Program-made: the position numbers and the translations under genes
Assembly (NCBI RefSeq): GCF_007997155.1
Contig: NZ_VORT01000003.1
Span: 327,388 to 391,387, forward strand
Direction: 5' to 3'
Length of the DNA stretch: 64,000 nt
DNA from: Aequorivita antarctica
GTDB taxonomy: Bacteria; Bacteroidota; Bacteroidia; Flavobacteriales; Flavobacteriaceae
Notes under the pieces: generated by a model
The model's input: only the letters and a program-made list of their open reading frames with translations
Told to the model about the DNA's origin: nothing
Databases searched by the model: none
Shown here: positions 42,626 through 51,506 of the stretch, one piece after another
Layout of the letters: each line of letters opens with the position of its first letter
Position numbering within the stretch: position 1 is the first letter of the stretch

Positions 42626-44860
42626 CTAAAACCGATACCCCAACGCCACATACCATTCGCTTTGGTCTCTTTCGGGAGAATAGGAATATTTAATCTCCAT
42701 CGGACCCAAAACGGTTTCTAAACCATAGCCTGCAGAAAAACCCGAATAATCCACACCGTCAATCCATTGTCCGTTTTCGAAAAGATCGTTGCCCACGTTT
42801 GCTATGTTTGCAGAAATATTAATATGGTTTTTTCTGAATACTTCATAATCAAAGGTCAAGGTAGTTTTGAGATAGGTATTTCCACGAACCGAAATAGCTT
42901 CATAACCCATAAATGGAATAATGTTATTCATCTCCTTAAAACCATATCCTCCAAGTGCAAAGTCGAGTGTAGTGGTTTCAGGACCACCCCATTTAAACCC
43001 TCCTTCAGCAGTCATGTGGGCAGAAAAATTTCTAAAAACCGTATGCGCATAACCCATTTTTGCCTTTGCCAGTGAAAATGGCTCAAAATCTTTATTACGC
43101 CCGTGAGCCAAAAGATACCAGTGGAAATCGCCAGAAAAATAAATGCCGCTTTTTGGGAAAAAACTATTGTCATACGTATCGTATTTCAAAAAGCCAAAAG
43201 CACTGTAATAATTGGTGCTTTCAAAAATGGTTCGCGGAAGGTTGTTTTCATCCGTGCCGATAGTTTCTGAAAGATAGCGAAGGTATTTATGTTCTCCTCC
43301 CAAACCAATAATAAAACTCCGCCGAAAGAGTGTTTCAAAATAAAGTTGATTGGTGAAATCGCTATACTTTATTGATAGTTTGTTAACAGGAAGCGAAAGC
43401 TCCGCATTCAAGTCTGCCCCCACAAAATCCAATGGTATATCGGTTTCAAAAAAGTGATATTTTGAATTGAAGCCCACGCTCCAATAAAAACCTTTGTCTA
43501 TATAATATTCAAAATTATAGCGAAGGTTGTCCCCAGCAATCAAATCTAAAGATGCAATATCATTATTAGTAAAAAGCCTCTTTTTTGTAATATTTACTAA
43601 AGCTGCTGTTCGGAAAAGATCATCGTAATGTGCCGCAAAACGAAGCATCATAGAGGAGTTGCTTTCCCTCAGTTGCAAGTGTAATGTGTTCTCGTTATTT
43701 TTATCTTCAATAAGTGTGTAATTGATATCCTGAAAATTTCCAGTGGCTGAAAGATTGTTTATGCCTTCACTAAACTCTTTATAAGTAATCTTATCTGGAG
43801 TTCGCAGTTTGAGTTTTCCCAAAACATAACTTCGGGTATATTTTTCATTCCCTTCAATCTCTACTTCTTTTATAAAAATTGTATCCCGCGCTTCAAATTT
43901 GACTTTTGCTTTTTCAACTTGTTTTTGTTGTGAAGCAAGTTTAGAAAGCTCTTCCCTAAAAGAATCTGCTGCAACCACCCCAGATTCTACAATATTCTTT
44001 CCTTCATCAAAAGAGACCACAGAAAAATCCTCAATTTTTGGATGAATATAGATGTCAGTCTTTTTTCGTTTTTCTACCATGTCTTTAATGGTTCGGTAAT
44101 TATTTATTTGTACCAAAACATCAAAAGCGGATTTCAAATTTTTGCGGCTTTTAAGGCTATCTTGCACATCAACCCCAATGATAATATCCATTCCTTTAGC
44201 GCGTACTTCATTTACAGGATAATTGTTCACAACGCCTCCATCAATCAAAACCTTATCATCAATTATAACGGGACTAAAAAGTGACGGCAGCGCACCGCTG
44301 GCAGTAACCGCGCGGGGAAGATTTCCGTAGTCTAATATTACTTCTTTTCCATTTTCCACATTGGTAGCCACACAGAAAAAAGGAATCGGAAGCTTACTAA
44401 AATCTGAAATTGTACTAACGTGACTAGTCAATTTTGAAAGCAAGTTGTAAACATTCTGCCCTTTTGAAAGCCCAGATGGAAATCCAACTTTAAATTTATC
44501 AAAAGGCAAAACCAGCGCATATTTTTCAGCCTCCTGTTTTTCGTAAAAAGTTTTTGCACTGCGTGGAATATTGTCCTGAATTAGTGTGCTAAAATCCGTT
44601 TGTTTAAAAATACTGTCAAGTTGATTTGCGGAATATCCAGAAGCATACAACGCCCCAATAATTGCACCCATACTTGTACCTCCAATATAATCTATACGAA
44701 CACCCGATTCCTCTATCACTTTTAAAGCACCAATATGTGCTAGGCCTTTGGCTCCACCTCCACTCAATACAAGCCCTACTTTTATATCCTGATCGTTTTT
44801 ATCCTGTGAAAAAGAAAGGCTTGAAATTGTTAGGAAGACTATGAGGAGTATTTGTTTCAT
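42626..44860 (-). CDS. Patatin-like phospholipase fused to POTRA and Omp85-type barrel
   Basis: A 744-aa outer-membrane protein. Signal peptide (ends SLSFSQ); patatin domain (about 25-310) with oxyanion loop GLVLSGGGAKGLAHIG, nucleophile GTSMGA (Gly-x-Ser-x-Gly) and catalytic Asp in LIDGGVVNNYPV; a POTRA-like domain (about 315-405, KEVEIEGNEKYTRSYVLGKL); and a C-terminal Omp85/BamA-type barrel ending EWYVALGYRF. This architecture is shared with type Vd secreted phospholipases such as PlpD, although Bacteroidota versions may keep the enzyme in the periplasm. Likely a lipid hydrolase of the envelope. Confidence 0.9.
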   Translation of the reverse strand: MKQILLIVFLTISSLSFSQDKNDQDIKVGLVLSGGGAKGLAHIGALKVIEESGVRIDYIGGTSMGAIIGALYASGYSANQLDSIFKQTDFSTLIQDNIPRSAKTFYEKQEAEKYALVLPFDKFKVGFPSGLSKGQNVYNLLSKLTSHVSTISDFSKLPIPFFCVATNVENGKEVILDYGNLPRAVTASGALPSLFSPVIIDDKVLIDGGVVNNYPVNEVRAKGMDIIIGVDVQDSLKSRKNLKSAFDVLVQINNYRTIKDMVEKRKKTDIYIHPKIEDFSVVSFDEGKNIVESGVVAADSFREELSKLASQQKQVEKAKVKFEARDTIFIKEVEIEGNEKYTRSYVLGKLKLRTPDKITYKEFSEGINNLSATGNFQDINYTLIEDKNNENTLHLQLRESNSSMMLRFAAHYDDLFRTAALVNITKKRLFTNNDIASLDLIAGDNLRYNFEYYIDKGFYWSVGFNSKYHFFETDIPLDFVGADLNAELSLPVNKLSIKYSDFTNQLYFETLFRRSFIIGLGGEHKYLRYLSETIGTDENNLPRTIFESTNYYSAFGFLKYDTYDNSFFPKSGIYFSGDFHWYLLAHGRNKDFEPFSLAKAKMGYAHTVFRNFSAHMTAEGGFKWGGPETTTLDFALGGYGFKEMNNIIPFMGYEAISVRGNTYLKTTLTFDYEVFRKNHINISANIANVGNDLFENGQWIDGVDYSGFSAGYGLETVLGPMEIKYSYSPERDQSEWYVALGYRF

Positions 44861-44874
44861 TAAGGGGTTTATTG

Positions 44875-44958
44875 GATTGTTAGATTTTTGGATTATTAGA
44901 TTATTAGATTATTAGATTATTAGAAAACTTACTAATTACTCACTACTCATTACTAAAA
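44875..44958. repeat. Octad array followed by heptad array between the patatin gene and uvrC
   Basis: 44875-44922 is six 8-nt units: GATTGTTA, GATTTTTG, then GATTATTA four times in exact register. After an 8-base joint, 44931-44958 is four 7-nt units: ACTAATT, ACTCACT, ACTCATT, ACTAAAA. The second part overlaps the 3' end of uvrC. The gap of 82 bases between the genes is almost fully periodic. Confidence 0.7.
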
Positions 44959-46736
44959 TACTCAACTAATTTCTTTGCTCTACTTGCGCCAATCACTTTT
45001 GAAAGATCCTCAAAACTTGCCGAAGCAATCCGTTTTGTGCTTTTAAAATGCTTCAATAATTCAACGACAGTTTTTTCGCCAATTCCGGGAATGGTTTCCA
45101 ACTCTGTATTTAAAGCCTGTTTGCTTCTTTTGCTTCTATGAAAGGTAATGCCAAAACGGTGTGCTTCATTCCTTAATTGCTGGATAATTTTTAAAGTTTC
45201 ACTTTTCTTGTCCAAATAAAGTGGAATGGGATCGTTGGGGTAAAAAAGTTCCTCCAACCGTTTCGCAATTCCTATAATAGCGATTTTTCCGCGCAACTCC
45301 AACTTATCCAAACTTTTCAATGCCGAAGAAAGCTGACCCTTTCCTCCATCTATGATGATGAGTTGCGGCAATGGTTGCTCCTCTTCTACCAATCTTTTGT
45401 AACGACGGTAAACAACTTCTTCCATCGAAGCAAAGTCGTCTGGGCCTTCCACAGTTTTAATGTTGAACTTACGATAGTCCTTTTTACTCGGCTTGCCATC
45501 TTTAAATACTACACAAGCCGCCACTGGATTTGTGCCTTGAATGTTACTATTGTCAAAGCATTCAATATGTCGCGGTTCCTCACTCAACCTTAAATCTTTT
45601 TTCATCTGCGCCATGATCCGTTTTTCGTGTCGGTCCGGATCTACTATTTTGGCTTGTTTGAAACGCTCCATGCGGAAGTATTTAGCGTTCCTTTCTGAAA
45701 GGTCCAGAATTGCTTTTTTGTCGCCTAGCTTTGGCACATGTACTTTTATATCCTCGCCCAATTCCACCTCAAAAGGAATATAAATTTCATTGGAAAGCGA
45801 ATTGAAACGTTGCCGTAATTCAATGATTGCAAGCTGAAGTAATTCCTCATCACTTTCATCCAATTTCTTTTTTATTTCCAAGGTGTGCGAACGAATAATT
45901 GCTCCATGGGAAAGCTGAAGAAAATTTACATAACCATAACTTTCATCCGAAACAATGGAGAAAACATCCACATTGTTAATCTTCGGGTTTACAACGGTAG
46001 ATTTGCTTTGATAATTTTCTAAAACATCAATCTTTTCCTTGATGCGTTGGGCTTCTTCAAATTTTAAATCGATCGCCAGCTCTTTCATCTGTTTTTTGAA
46101 CTTTTTAAGTGATTCCTTAAAATTTCCCTTCACAATGTTTCGGATAGCCTCAATGTTTTCCATATAATCCTTTTCAGAAAACAAGTTTTCGCAGGGACCC
46201 AAACAGTTTCCTAAATGATATTCCAGACAGACTTTGAATTTTTCAGCCGCTATATTCTTTGTCGAAAGATCATAAACACAATTGCGCAACGGATATAGCC
46301 CTTTTATTAAATCCAACAGAACATGCACGGTTTTCATACTGGTATAGGGACCATAATATTCCGACCCATCCCGTATTATCTGCCGAGTAGCAAAAACCCT
46401 CGGAAACCGCTCGTTTTTAATACAGATCCACGGATACGTTTTGTCGTCTTTCAGCATCACATTATAGCGTGGCTGATAGTTTTTTATCAAATTGTTTTCC
46501 AACAAAAGCGCATCGGTCTCTGTCTTTACTACGATGTGCTTTATGGTTTCAATTTTTTTTACAAGAATTCTGGTTTTGCCGTTTTCCTGCGTTTTATTGA
46601 AATAAGACGAAACTCTTTTCTTCAAGTTTTTTGCCTTGCCTACATACAGCAGTTTACCATCCTTATCGTAGTATTGATAAACGCCGGGCGAATCGGGAAG
46701 TGTTGAAATTTGAAGCGATAATAAAGCATTGGCCAT
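44943..46736 (-). CDS. uvrC: Excinuclease ABC subunit C
   Basis: Makes both incisions in nucleotide excision repair. 597 aa: GIY-YIG nuclease (DSPGVYQYYDKDGKLLYVGKAKNLKKRV, about 14-95), the Cys-containing linker CLEYHLGNCLGPC, a UVR motif (about 200-235), the RNase H-like nuclease (IECFDNSNIQGTNPVAACVVFKDG ... LIIIDGGKGQLSSA) and C-terminal HhH motifs (LETIPGIGEKTVVELLKHF ... VIGASRAKKLVEYF). Normal length. Its 3' end is built into the periodic repeat at 44931-44958. Confidence 0.96.
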   Translation of the reverse strand: MANALLSLQISTLPDSPGVYQYYDKDGKLLYVGKAKNLKKRVSSYFNKTQENGKTRILVKKIETIKHIVVKTETDALLLENNLIKNYQPRYNVMLKDDKTYPWICIKNERFPRVFATRQIIRDGSEYYGPYTSMKTVHVLLDLIKGLYPLRNCVYDLSTKNIAAEKFKVCLEYHLGNCLGPCENLFSEKDYMENIEAIRNIVKGNFKESLKKFKKQMKELAIDLKFEEAQRIKEKIDVLENYQSKSTVVNPKINNVDVFSIVSDESYGYVNFLQLSHGAIIRSHTLEIKKKLDESDEELLQLAIIELRQRFNSLSNEIYIPFEVELGEDIKVHVPKLGDKKAILDLSERNAKYFRMERFKQAKIVDPDRHEKRIMAQMKKDLRLSEEPRHIECFDNSNIQGTNPVAACVVFKDGKPSKKDYRKFNIKTVEGPDDFASMEEVVYRRYKRLVEEEQPLPQLIIIDGGKGQLSSALKSLDKLELRGKIAIIGIAKRLEELFYPNDPIPLYLDKKSETLKIIQQLRNEAHRFGITFHRSKRSKQALNTELETIPGIGEKTVVELLKHFKSTKRIASASFEDLSKVIGASRAKKLVEYFSNE

Positions 46737-46870
46737 AGCCTCAAAGATAGTGGATTGTATATTTTATAGGAAGTGATTTCTCATTGCAATATGTTAATTA
46801 TGGATTAAAATTATGAGCTACTTAATACACGTTGACCTTTTTGGTTAAATTGCGCCATCAATAAGCAACT

Positions 46871-47743
46871 ATGAACATTGCCATCCTTTCCCGCGGGGAA
46901 GCGTTATATTCCACAAAAAGTCTTCTAAGTGCTGGCGAGGCACGAAACCACACTATGGAAGTTATAGACCCTTCCTACTGCAACCTTGCCATTGAAAACG
47001 GAAAAGCAGTACTCTATTTTCAGGATGAATTGGTTGATGACGTGCATGCAGTTATTCCCAGAATTGGTGCTTCGAATACTTATTTTGGAACCAATGTGGT
47101 CCGCCATTTTGAGGCAATGGGGGTATTTACCGTGGGTTCTTCTGAAGGAATTAAATATAGCCGCGACAAATGGACAAGTTTTCAAATTCTTGCAAAGAAC
47201 CAAATTCCTGTGCCGCGAACGCTCTATGCTTCCTTTTATGGGTTTGAGGAACAGCTAAAAACCTTTAAAGGAAAACCAATAATCATCAAGCTTTTAGAAG
47301 GCACACACGGCGAGGGCGTAATTCTTTCCGAAAGTCCGCAGAATGCTTTAGCAACTATTGAAACCTTAAACGCTGCAGGTGTAAAATTTATCCTTCAGGA
47401 ATATATTGAAGAAGCAAATGGCGCCGATCTACGTGCAATTGTAGTTGATGGCGTTGTGATTGCGGCGATGAAACGAAAATGCAAAATCGGCGATTTTCGG
47501 AGCAATTTGCATAGAGGTGGTACTTCAGAAATAATCGAACTCACTTCCGCAGAAGAAAAAACAGCTATCAAAGCCGCAAAAGCAATGGGTCTTGGGTTTT
47601 GCGGAGTTGATATTCTGCAATCAAAAAACGGACCATTGGTTTTGGAAATTAACAGCACCCCAGGATTAGAAGGTATTGAGCATACTTCGGGTAAAAATGT
47701 TTCGAAAAGCGTAATTGGCTATATTGAAAGGAATAAGAAATGA
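46871..47743 (+). CDS. RimK-like ATP-grasp ligase, copy 1
   Basis: A 290-aa RimK-type ATP-grasp ligase; the model enzyme adds glutamate residues to the C-terminus of ribosomal protein S6. Domain order: N-terminal RimK cap (MNIAILSRGEALYSTKSLLSAGEARNH), central ATP-grasp with [16 protein letters not shown], then LQEYIEEANGADLRAIVVDG and the metal/ATP site GVDILQ ... LVLEINSTPGLEGIE. Complete by eye. About 60% similar over its length to the copy at 48277. Separated by 111 bases from the RimB-like gene. Confidence 0.9.
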   Translation: MNIAILSRGEALYSTKSLLSAGEARNHTMEVIDPSYCNLAIENGKAVLYFQDELVDDVHAVIPRIGASNTYFGTNVVRHFEAMGVFTVGSSEGIKYSRDKWTSFQILAKNQIPVPRTLYASFYGFEEQLKTFKGKPIIIKLLEGTHGEGVILSESPQNALATIETLNAAGVKFILQEYIEEANGADLRAIVVDGVVIAAMKRKCKIGDFRSNLHRGGTSEIIELTSAEEKTAIKAAKAMGLGFCGVDILQSKNGPLVLEINSTPGLEGIEHTSGKNVSKSVIGYIERNKK

Positions 47744-47854
47744 TGATGTATACTTTTATGCTGAATATTCAACGATTCACATAGAATTTTACACCCATAA
47801 ATATCGCAATGGAATTTTTATTATTTAAATTGCATTTGCAAAATCCCAAAAACC

Positions 47855-48280
47855 TTGAAAAGAAACATCGGAAGAATAGATAAAGCAGATTTTCCATTGC
47901 TAAATCTGTTTGACATTGAAGTGAAAATTGACACAGGAGCCTACACTTCTTCTATCCACTGCAAAAATATGAAAGTAGAAGATTGTTATTTGAAATGCAA
48001 TTTTTTAGACGAAGAACATCCAAGCTACCACGAAAAGGAAATCGTTTTTGACGAATATGATGTAAAGGTGGTAAAAAGCAGCAACGGCCAGTCTGAAGCC
48101 CGATACAGAATTAAAACAGAGGTAGTTCTTTTCGGAAAGACACAGCCAATTTATTTAACTTTGAGCGATCGCGAAGAAATGCGTTTTCCTGTACTTTTAG
48201 GAAGAAACTTTTTGAGCAAAAAATATATGGTGGATATAAATAAAACTAACCTTTCCTTCAAGCTAAAGCAAAAAAAATGA
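47855..48280 (+). CDS. RimB-like retropepsin (ATP-dependent zinc protease family)
   Basis: A 141-aa retropepsin-like protein of the family called ATP-dependent zinc protease / RimB. The catalytic D-T-G-A motif is in [14 protein letters not shown]; the flap and second half follow as [19 protein letters not shown] and [23 protein letters not shown]. Single-domain retropepsins work as dimers. In Pseudomonas RimB trims polyglutamate tails made by RimK, so its placement between two RimK genes is meaningful. Only a TTG start (47855) gives the conserved N-terminus. The stop overlaps the next ATG by 4 bases (ATGA). Confidence 0.85.
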   Translation: MKRNIGRIDKADFPLLNLFDIEVKIDTGAYTSSIHCKNMKVEDCYLKCNFLDEEHPSYHEKEIVFDEYDVKVVKSSNGQSEARYRIKTEVVLFGKTQPIYLTLSDREEMRFPVLLGRNFLSKKYMVDINKTNLSFKLKQKK

Positions 48281-49149
48281 ATATCAAAATATTATCGGCC
48301 AACGCAAATTTATATTCCACCCAGCGTCTTGTGGAAGCTGCAAAAGCCAGAAACCATGACGTAGAAATTATAAATCATGCGAAGTGTGATATTGTAATTG
48401 AAAAGAAAAACCCGGTAATTTATTACAAAGGCCATAAATTGGATCATACCGATGCAATTATCCCGAGGATTGGTGCTTCTGTAACTTTTTATGGAACGGC
48501 AGTTGTACGCCAGTTTGAGATGATGCGCGTTTTCACAACAACTGAATCACAAGCATTGGTGCGCTCACGCGATAAACTGAGAAGCTTACAAATCCTTTCC
48601 CGCGCAGGATTGGGATTGCCGAAAACCGTTTTTACCAACTATTCTAAAAACGTAAAGGAAATCGTTGATCAAGCAGGTGGCGCGCCCGTAATCATTAAAT
48701 TGCTGGAAGGCACACAGGGTATCGGCGTTATTTTGGTTGAAACCCGGAAAGCTGCCGAATCAGTTATTGAAGCGTTCAATAATTTGCAAGCGCGAGTTAT
48801 TGTTCAGGAATTTATAAAAGAAGCTGGCGGTGCAGACATCCGTGCTTTTATTGTGGATGGACAGATTGTTGGCGCAATGAAAAGGCAAGGGAAAGATGGC
48901 GAATTTAGAAGTAATTTACACCGCGGTGGAACGGCTTCCGTAATAAAACTTACCGATGAAGAAGAAACCGCAGCGCTAAAAGCAGCTAAAGCAATGGGAC
49001 TTGGAATTGCGGGTGTAGATATGCTTCAATCTGCCCGCGGGCCGCTTATTCTGGAGGTAAATTCCTCCCCTGGCTTGGAAGGAATAGAAAAAGCTACCGG
49101 AAAAGACATTGCAAATACTATCATAAAATACATTGAACGCAACGTATAA
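48277..49149 (+). CDS. RimK-like ATP-grasp ligase, copy 2
   Basis: A second 290-aa RimK-type ligase, with the same blocks as copy 1 ([91 protein letters not shown]). Differences cluster in the N-terminal domain and around residues 120-165, where the acceptor peptide is expected to bind, so the two may modify different targets. Translationally coupled to the RimB-like gene and 2 bases ahead of the aspartoacylase-like gene. Confidence 0.9.
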   Translation: MNIKILSANANLYSTQRLVEAAKARNHDVEIINHAKCDIVIEKKNPVIYYKGHKLDHTDAIIPRIGASVTFYGTAVVRQFEMMRVFTTTESQALVRSRDKLRSLQILSRAGLGLPKTVFTNYSKNVKEIVDQAGGAPVIIKLLEGTQGIGVILVETRKAAESVIEAFNNLQARVIVQEFIKEAGGADIRAFIVDGQIVGAMKRQGKDGEFRSNLHRGGTASVIKLTDEEETAALKAAKAMGLGIAGVDMLQSARGPLILEVNSSPGLEGIEKATGKDIANTIIKYIERNV

Positions 49150-49151
49150 AT

Positions 49152-50153
49152 ATGGCCAAAAAGGAAGAACGAGATATAGTAATATTGAATGAACATGTAG
49201 CTCTTGGTGAAAGCAAGACTATTGATTTCAGCATCGCAAAACTTTATACTTCAACCAAAGTTGAAATTCCTATTATTATTGAACGTTCCAAAATTCCGGG
49301 ACCAACTGTATTAATTACCGCAGCCATTCATGGCGATGAAATAAACGGTGTGGAAATTGTGCGCCAGCTCATTGCCCGCAAATTGAACAAACCCAAACGG
49401 GGGACCATTATTTGTATTCCTATTTTAAACGTATTTGGTTTTTTGAACGGGAATCGTTTCTTTCCCGATGGACGCGACCTAAACCGAGTTTTTCCTGGTA
49501 CTAAGTCGGGTTCTTTGGCGAGCCGTGTGGCTTATCATTTCACCAAAAAAGTTTTGCCGCACGCAGATTATTGTCTCGATTTTCACACTGGCGGTGCCAG
49601 CAGGTTCAATGCGCCGCAAATTCGTATAAAACCCGACGATGAAAAATTGTTGGAACTTGCAAAAGTTTTCAATGCGCCATTTACCGTATATTCCAATACC
49701 CTTGAAAAATCATACCGAAAAGCTTGCCAGAAATTGGGTATCCCAGTGCTGCTTTTTGAAGGTGGCAAAAGCCTTGAAAGCAACAAACATATTGCAAAAG
49801 AAGGTGTAGACGGCATTATGCGTGTTTTGGAACATTTGGATATGTTAGGCAAAAGGCATATTGCCCCAGATCCCATTGTCAAAACCGTCATTATTGAAAA
49901 AAGCAAATGGATACGCGCATATAGAAGCGGTTTGCTTCATGTAAAAATTGATTGCAACAAACATGTGGAAAAAGGGGAGTTTTTGGCAACAATTACAGAC
50001 CCTTACGGAAAAATGCGTTATAAGGTTACTTCGCCCAATGAAGGTTATATTATTAACGTAAACCAATCTCCTATTGTGAACCAAGGCGATGCTATTTTTC
50101 ATATTTCAACAGTAAATACTGCAAATACGGAAGCTGAAGAGATGGAAGATTAA
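49152..50153 (+). CDS. Succinylglutamate desuccinylase/aspartoacylase family protein
   Basis: A 333-aa M14-like zinc amidohydrolase (AstE/AspA family). Zinc site: AAIHGDEINGVEIV (His and Glu) and a later His in DYCLDFHTGGASR; substrate Arg/Asn in FPDGRDLNRVFPG; catalytic Glu in LLFEGGKSLESN. A small C-terminal beta domain follows (about 250-320). Known relatives deacylate N-acyl amino acids. It is coupled to the RimK copy 2 gene (2-base gap), so its substrate may be a glutamate-tagged or N-acyl species made or released by the same locus. Confidence 0.88.
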   Translation: MAKKEERDIVILNEHVALGESKTIDFSIAKLYTSTKVEIPIIIERSKIPGPTVLITAAIHGDEINGVEIVRQLIARKLNKPKRGTIICIPILNVFGFLNGNRFFPDGRDLNRVFPGTKSGSLASRVAYHFTKKVLPHADYCLDFHTGGASRFNAPQIRIKPDDEKLLELAKVFNAPFTVYSNTLEKSYRKACQKLGIPVLLFEGGKSLESNKHIAKEGVDGIMRVLEHLDMLGKRHIAPDPIVKTVIIEKSKWIRAYRSGLLHVKIDCNKHVEKGEFLATITDPYGKMRYKVTSPNEGYIINVNQSPIVNQGDAIFHISTVNTANTEAEEMED

Positions 50154-50198
50154 AGTGATTTTAGAGTGACAATTACGATTTTTGATTTGTGAATTAAT

Positions 50199-50783
50199 AT
50201 GGCTGATAAAAACACGCTTCGATTGAAATACAAAAAGCTTCGCGAAAATCTTTCTGAAGATTCCATTGAAGAAATGAGTCTTCAAATTGCCAATCAAGCG
50301 CTGAAACTTCCTATTTGGGACAAAATCTATTACCATATTTTTCTTCCTATTTCGGCAAAAAAAGAAGTGAATACCGATTACCTGATGCACATTTTACAGG
50401 GAAAGGACAAAAGCATAGTAGTTTCAAAAGCAGATTTCTCAACAGGCGAAATGAAGCATTTTTTGTTGCAGGAAAATACGGTTTTAAAAATTTCAGGATA
50501 TGGAATTCCCGAACCTGTTTCTGGAATTGAAATTTCACCAGAAATGCTTGAAGTAGTTTTTGTTCCTTTATTGGCTTATGGCCAAAACGGGCATCGCATT
50601 GGCTACGGAAAAGGTTTTTATGATCGGTTTTTAAAAAAATGCAGCACAACCGCAGTGTTTGTGGGACTTTCTTTTTTTGAACCAGAGCCAGAAATATTTT
50701 TTGAGGCTACAGATATGCCCTTAAATTTTTGCGTCACGCCAAAAAAAATACTGGATTTTAAAAATAACTACCTACCTTTATGA
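50199..50783 (+). CDS. 5-formyltetrahydrofolate cyclo-ligase
   Basis: ATP-dependent enzyme that recycles 5-formyl-THF to 5,10-methenyl-THF. The 194-aa protein has a basic N-terminus (LRLKYKKLRENLS), IFLPISAKKEVNTDYL, FVPLLAYGQNGHRIGYGKGFYDRFL with the GYGKGxYD signature, and a closing VGLSFF. Normal length. It is 45 bases after the aspartoacylase gene; the gap is itself loosely 7-nt periodic (TTACGAT, TTTTGAT, TTGTGAA). Confidence 0.92.
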   Translation: MADKNTLRLKYKKLRENLSEDSIEEMSLQIANQALKLPIWDKIYYHIFLPISAKKEVNTDYLMHILQGKDKSIVVSKADFSTGEMKHFLLQENTVLKISGYGIPEPVSGIEISPEMLEVVFVPLLAYGQNGHRIGYGKGFYDRFLKKCSTTAVFVGLSFFEPEPEIFFEATDMPLNFCVTPKKILDFKNNYLPL

Positions 50784-50815
50784 GGTTAAACTATTATTAA
50801 CCAATTAATTAAAAA

Positions 50816-51103
50816 ATGGAAACAACCAACCAACCTATGGGAACTCCACCAGATAATAATCTGGTATGGGCAATCCTATGCACTGTCCTATGTTGCCTAC
50901 CCTTGGGCATCGTATCAATAATTAAAGCAACAAAAGTAAAAGAGCTCTGGGCCCAAGGCGATACTATTGGCGCCCAGAAAGCCGCCGATGATGCCAAGAA
51001 ATGGGCCATTTGGGGTGCTGTAGCAGCAGCCTTAGTTTGGGTTCTTTATGTAATATTTTTTGTAGTTATCGGTTTAGGTGGAGCTTTTGCAGGATACAAC
51101 TAA
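50816..51103 (+). CDS. CD225/dispanin family membrane protein
   Basis: A 95-aa protein with two transmembrane helices. It has the CD225 pattern: NNLVWAILCTVLCCLPLGIVSIIKATKVKELWAQGD with paired cysteines in the first hydrophobic segment, then ADDAKKWAIWGAVAAALVWVLYV. In bacteria, proteins of this family are usually of unknown role. The 3' end overlaps the DUF2752 gene, indicating translational coupling. Confidence 0.85.
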   Translation: METTNQPMGTPPDNNLVWAILCTVLCCLPLGIVSIIKATKVKELWAQGDTIGAQKAADDAKKWAIWGAVAAALVWVLYVIFFVVIGLGGAFAGYN

Positions 51104-51503
51104 ACTTTTAAAAATAGCCCTCATTGCTATACTATTTGGGGGCTTTTTTATTGTCTATTTTTTTTACAATCCTTCGGAAAATTCTTTTTTCATTCCCTGC
51201 CCTTTTCATTATATCACAGGGCTTTATTGCCCAGGCTGTGGTTCACAACGGGCCATTCATTTACTGTTGCACGGTGATGTTATTAGAGCTTTTAGGTTTA
51301 ACCCATTAATGGTGCTAACCTTGCCAATTTTGATTTATGGTTTGGGAATTACAGTCGCCAATTGGATCTTCGGCACCCGTTACAGATTTATGCTTTTCTA
51401 TAGCAACCTATTTATTATTGGCTATTTCGGGATAGCAATTCTTTATTGGGTTCTGCGGAATTTATCTTTTTATCCGTTCAACCTGCTTGCTCCTTCGAGC
51501 TAA
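51078..51503 (+). CDS. DUF2752 membrane protein
   Basis: A 141-aa integral membrane protein, three or four helices, with the DUF2752 signature CPFHYITGLYCPGCGSQRAIHLLLHGD (two Cys pairs and the H-L-L-H-G-D box). The likely start is a GTG at 51078 or a TTG at 51087, both inside the preceding gene, giving an overlap of 26 or 17 bases. The adjacent CD225 gene is its usual companion. Function unknown. Confidence 0.82.
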   Translation: MELLQDTTKLLKIALIAILFGGFFIVYFFYNPSENSFFIPCPFHYITGLYCPGCGSQRAIHLLLHGDVIRAFRFNPLMVLTLPILIYGLGITVANWIFGTRYRFMLFYSNLFIIGYFGIAILYWVLRNLSFYPFNLLAPSS

Positions 51504-51506
51504 ATA

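Noticed and set aside
44875..44958. CRISPR array or insertion-sequence end
   Set aside because: Units are 7-8 nt without spacers, no cas genes or transposase, and no terminal inverted repeats.
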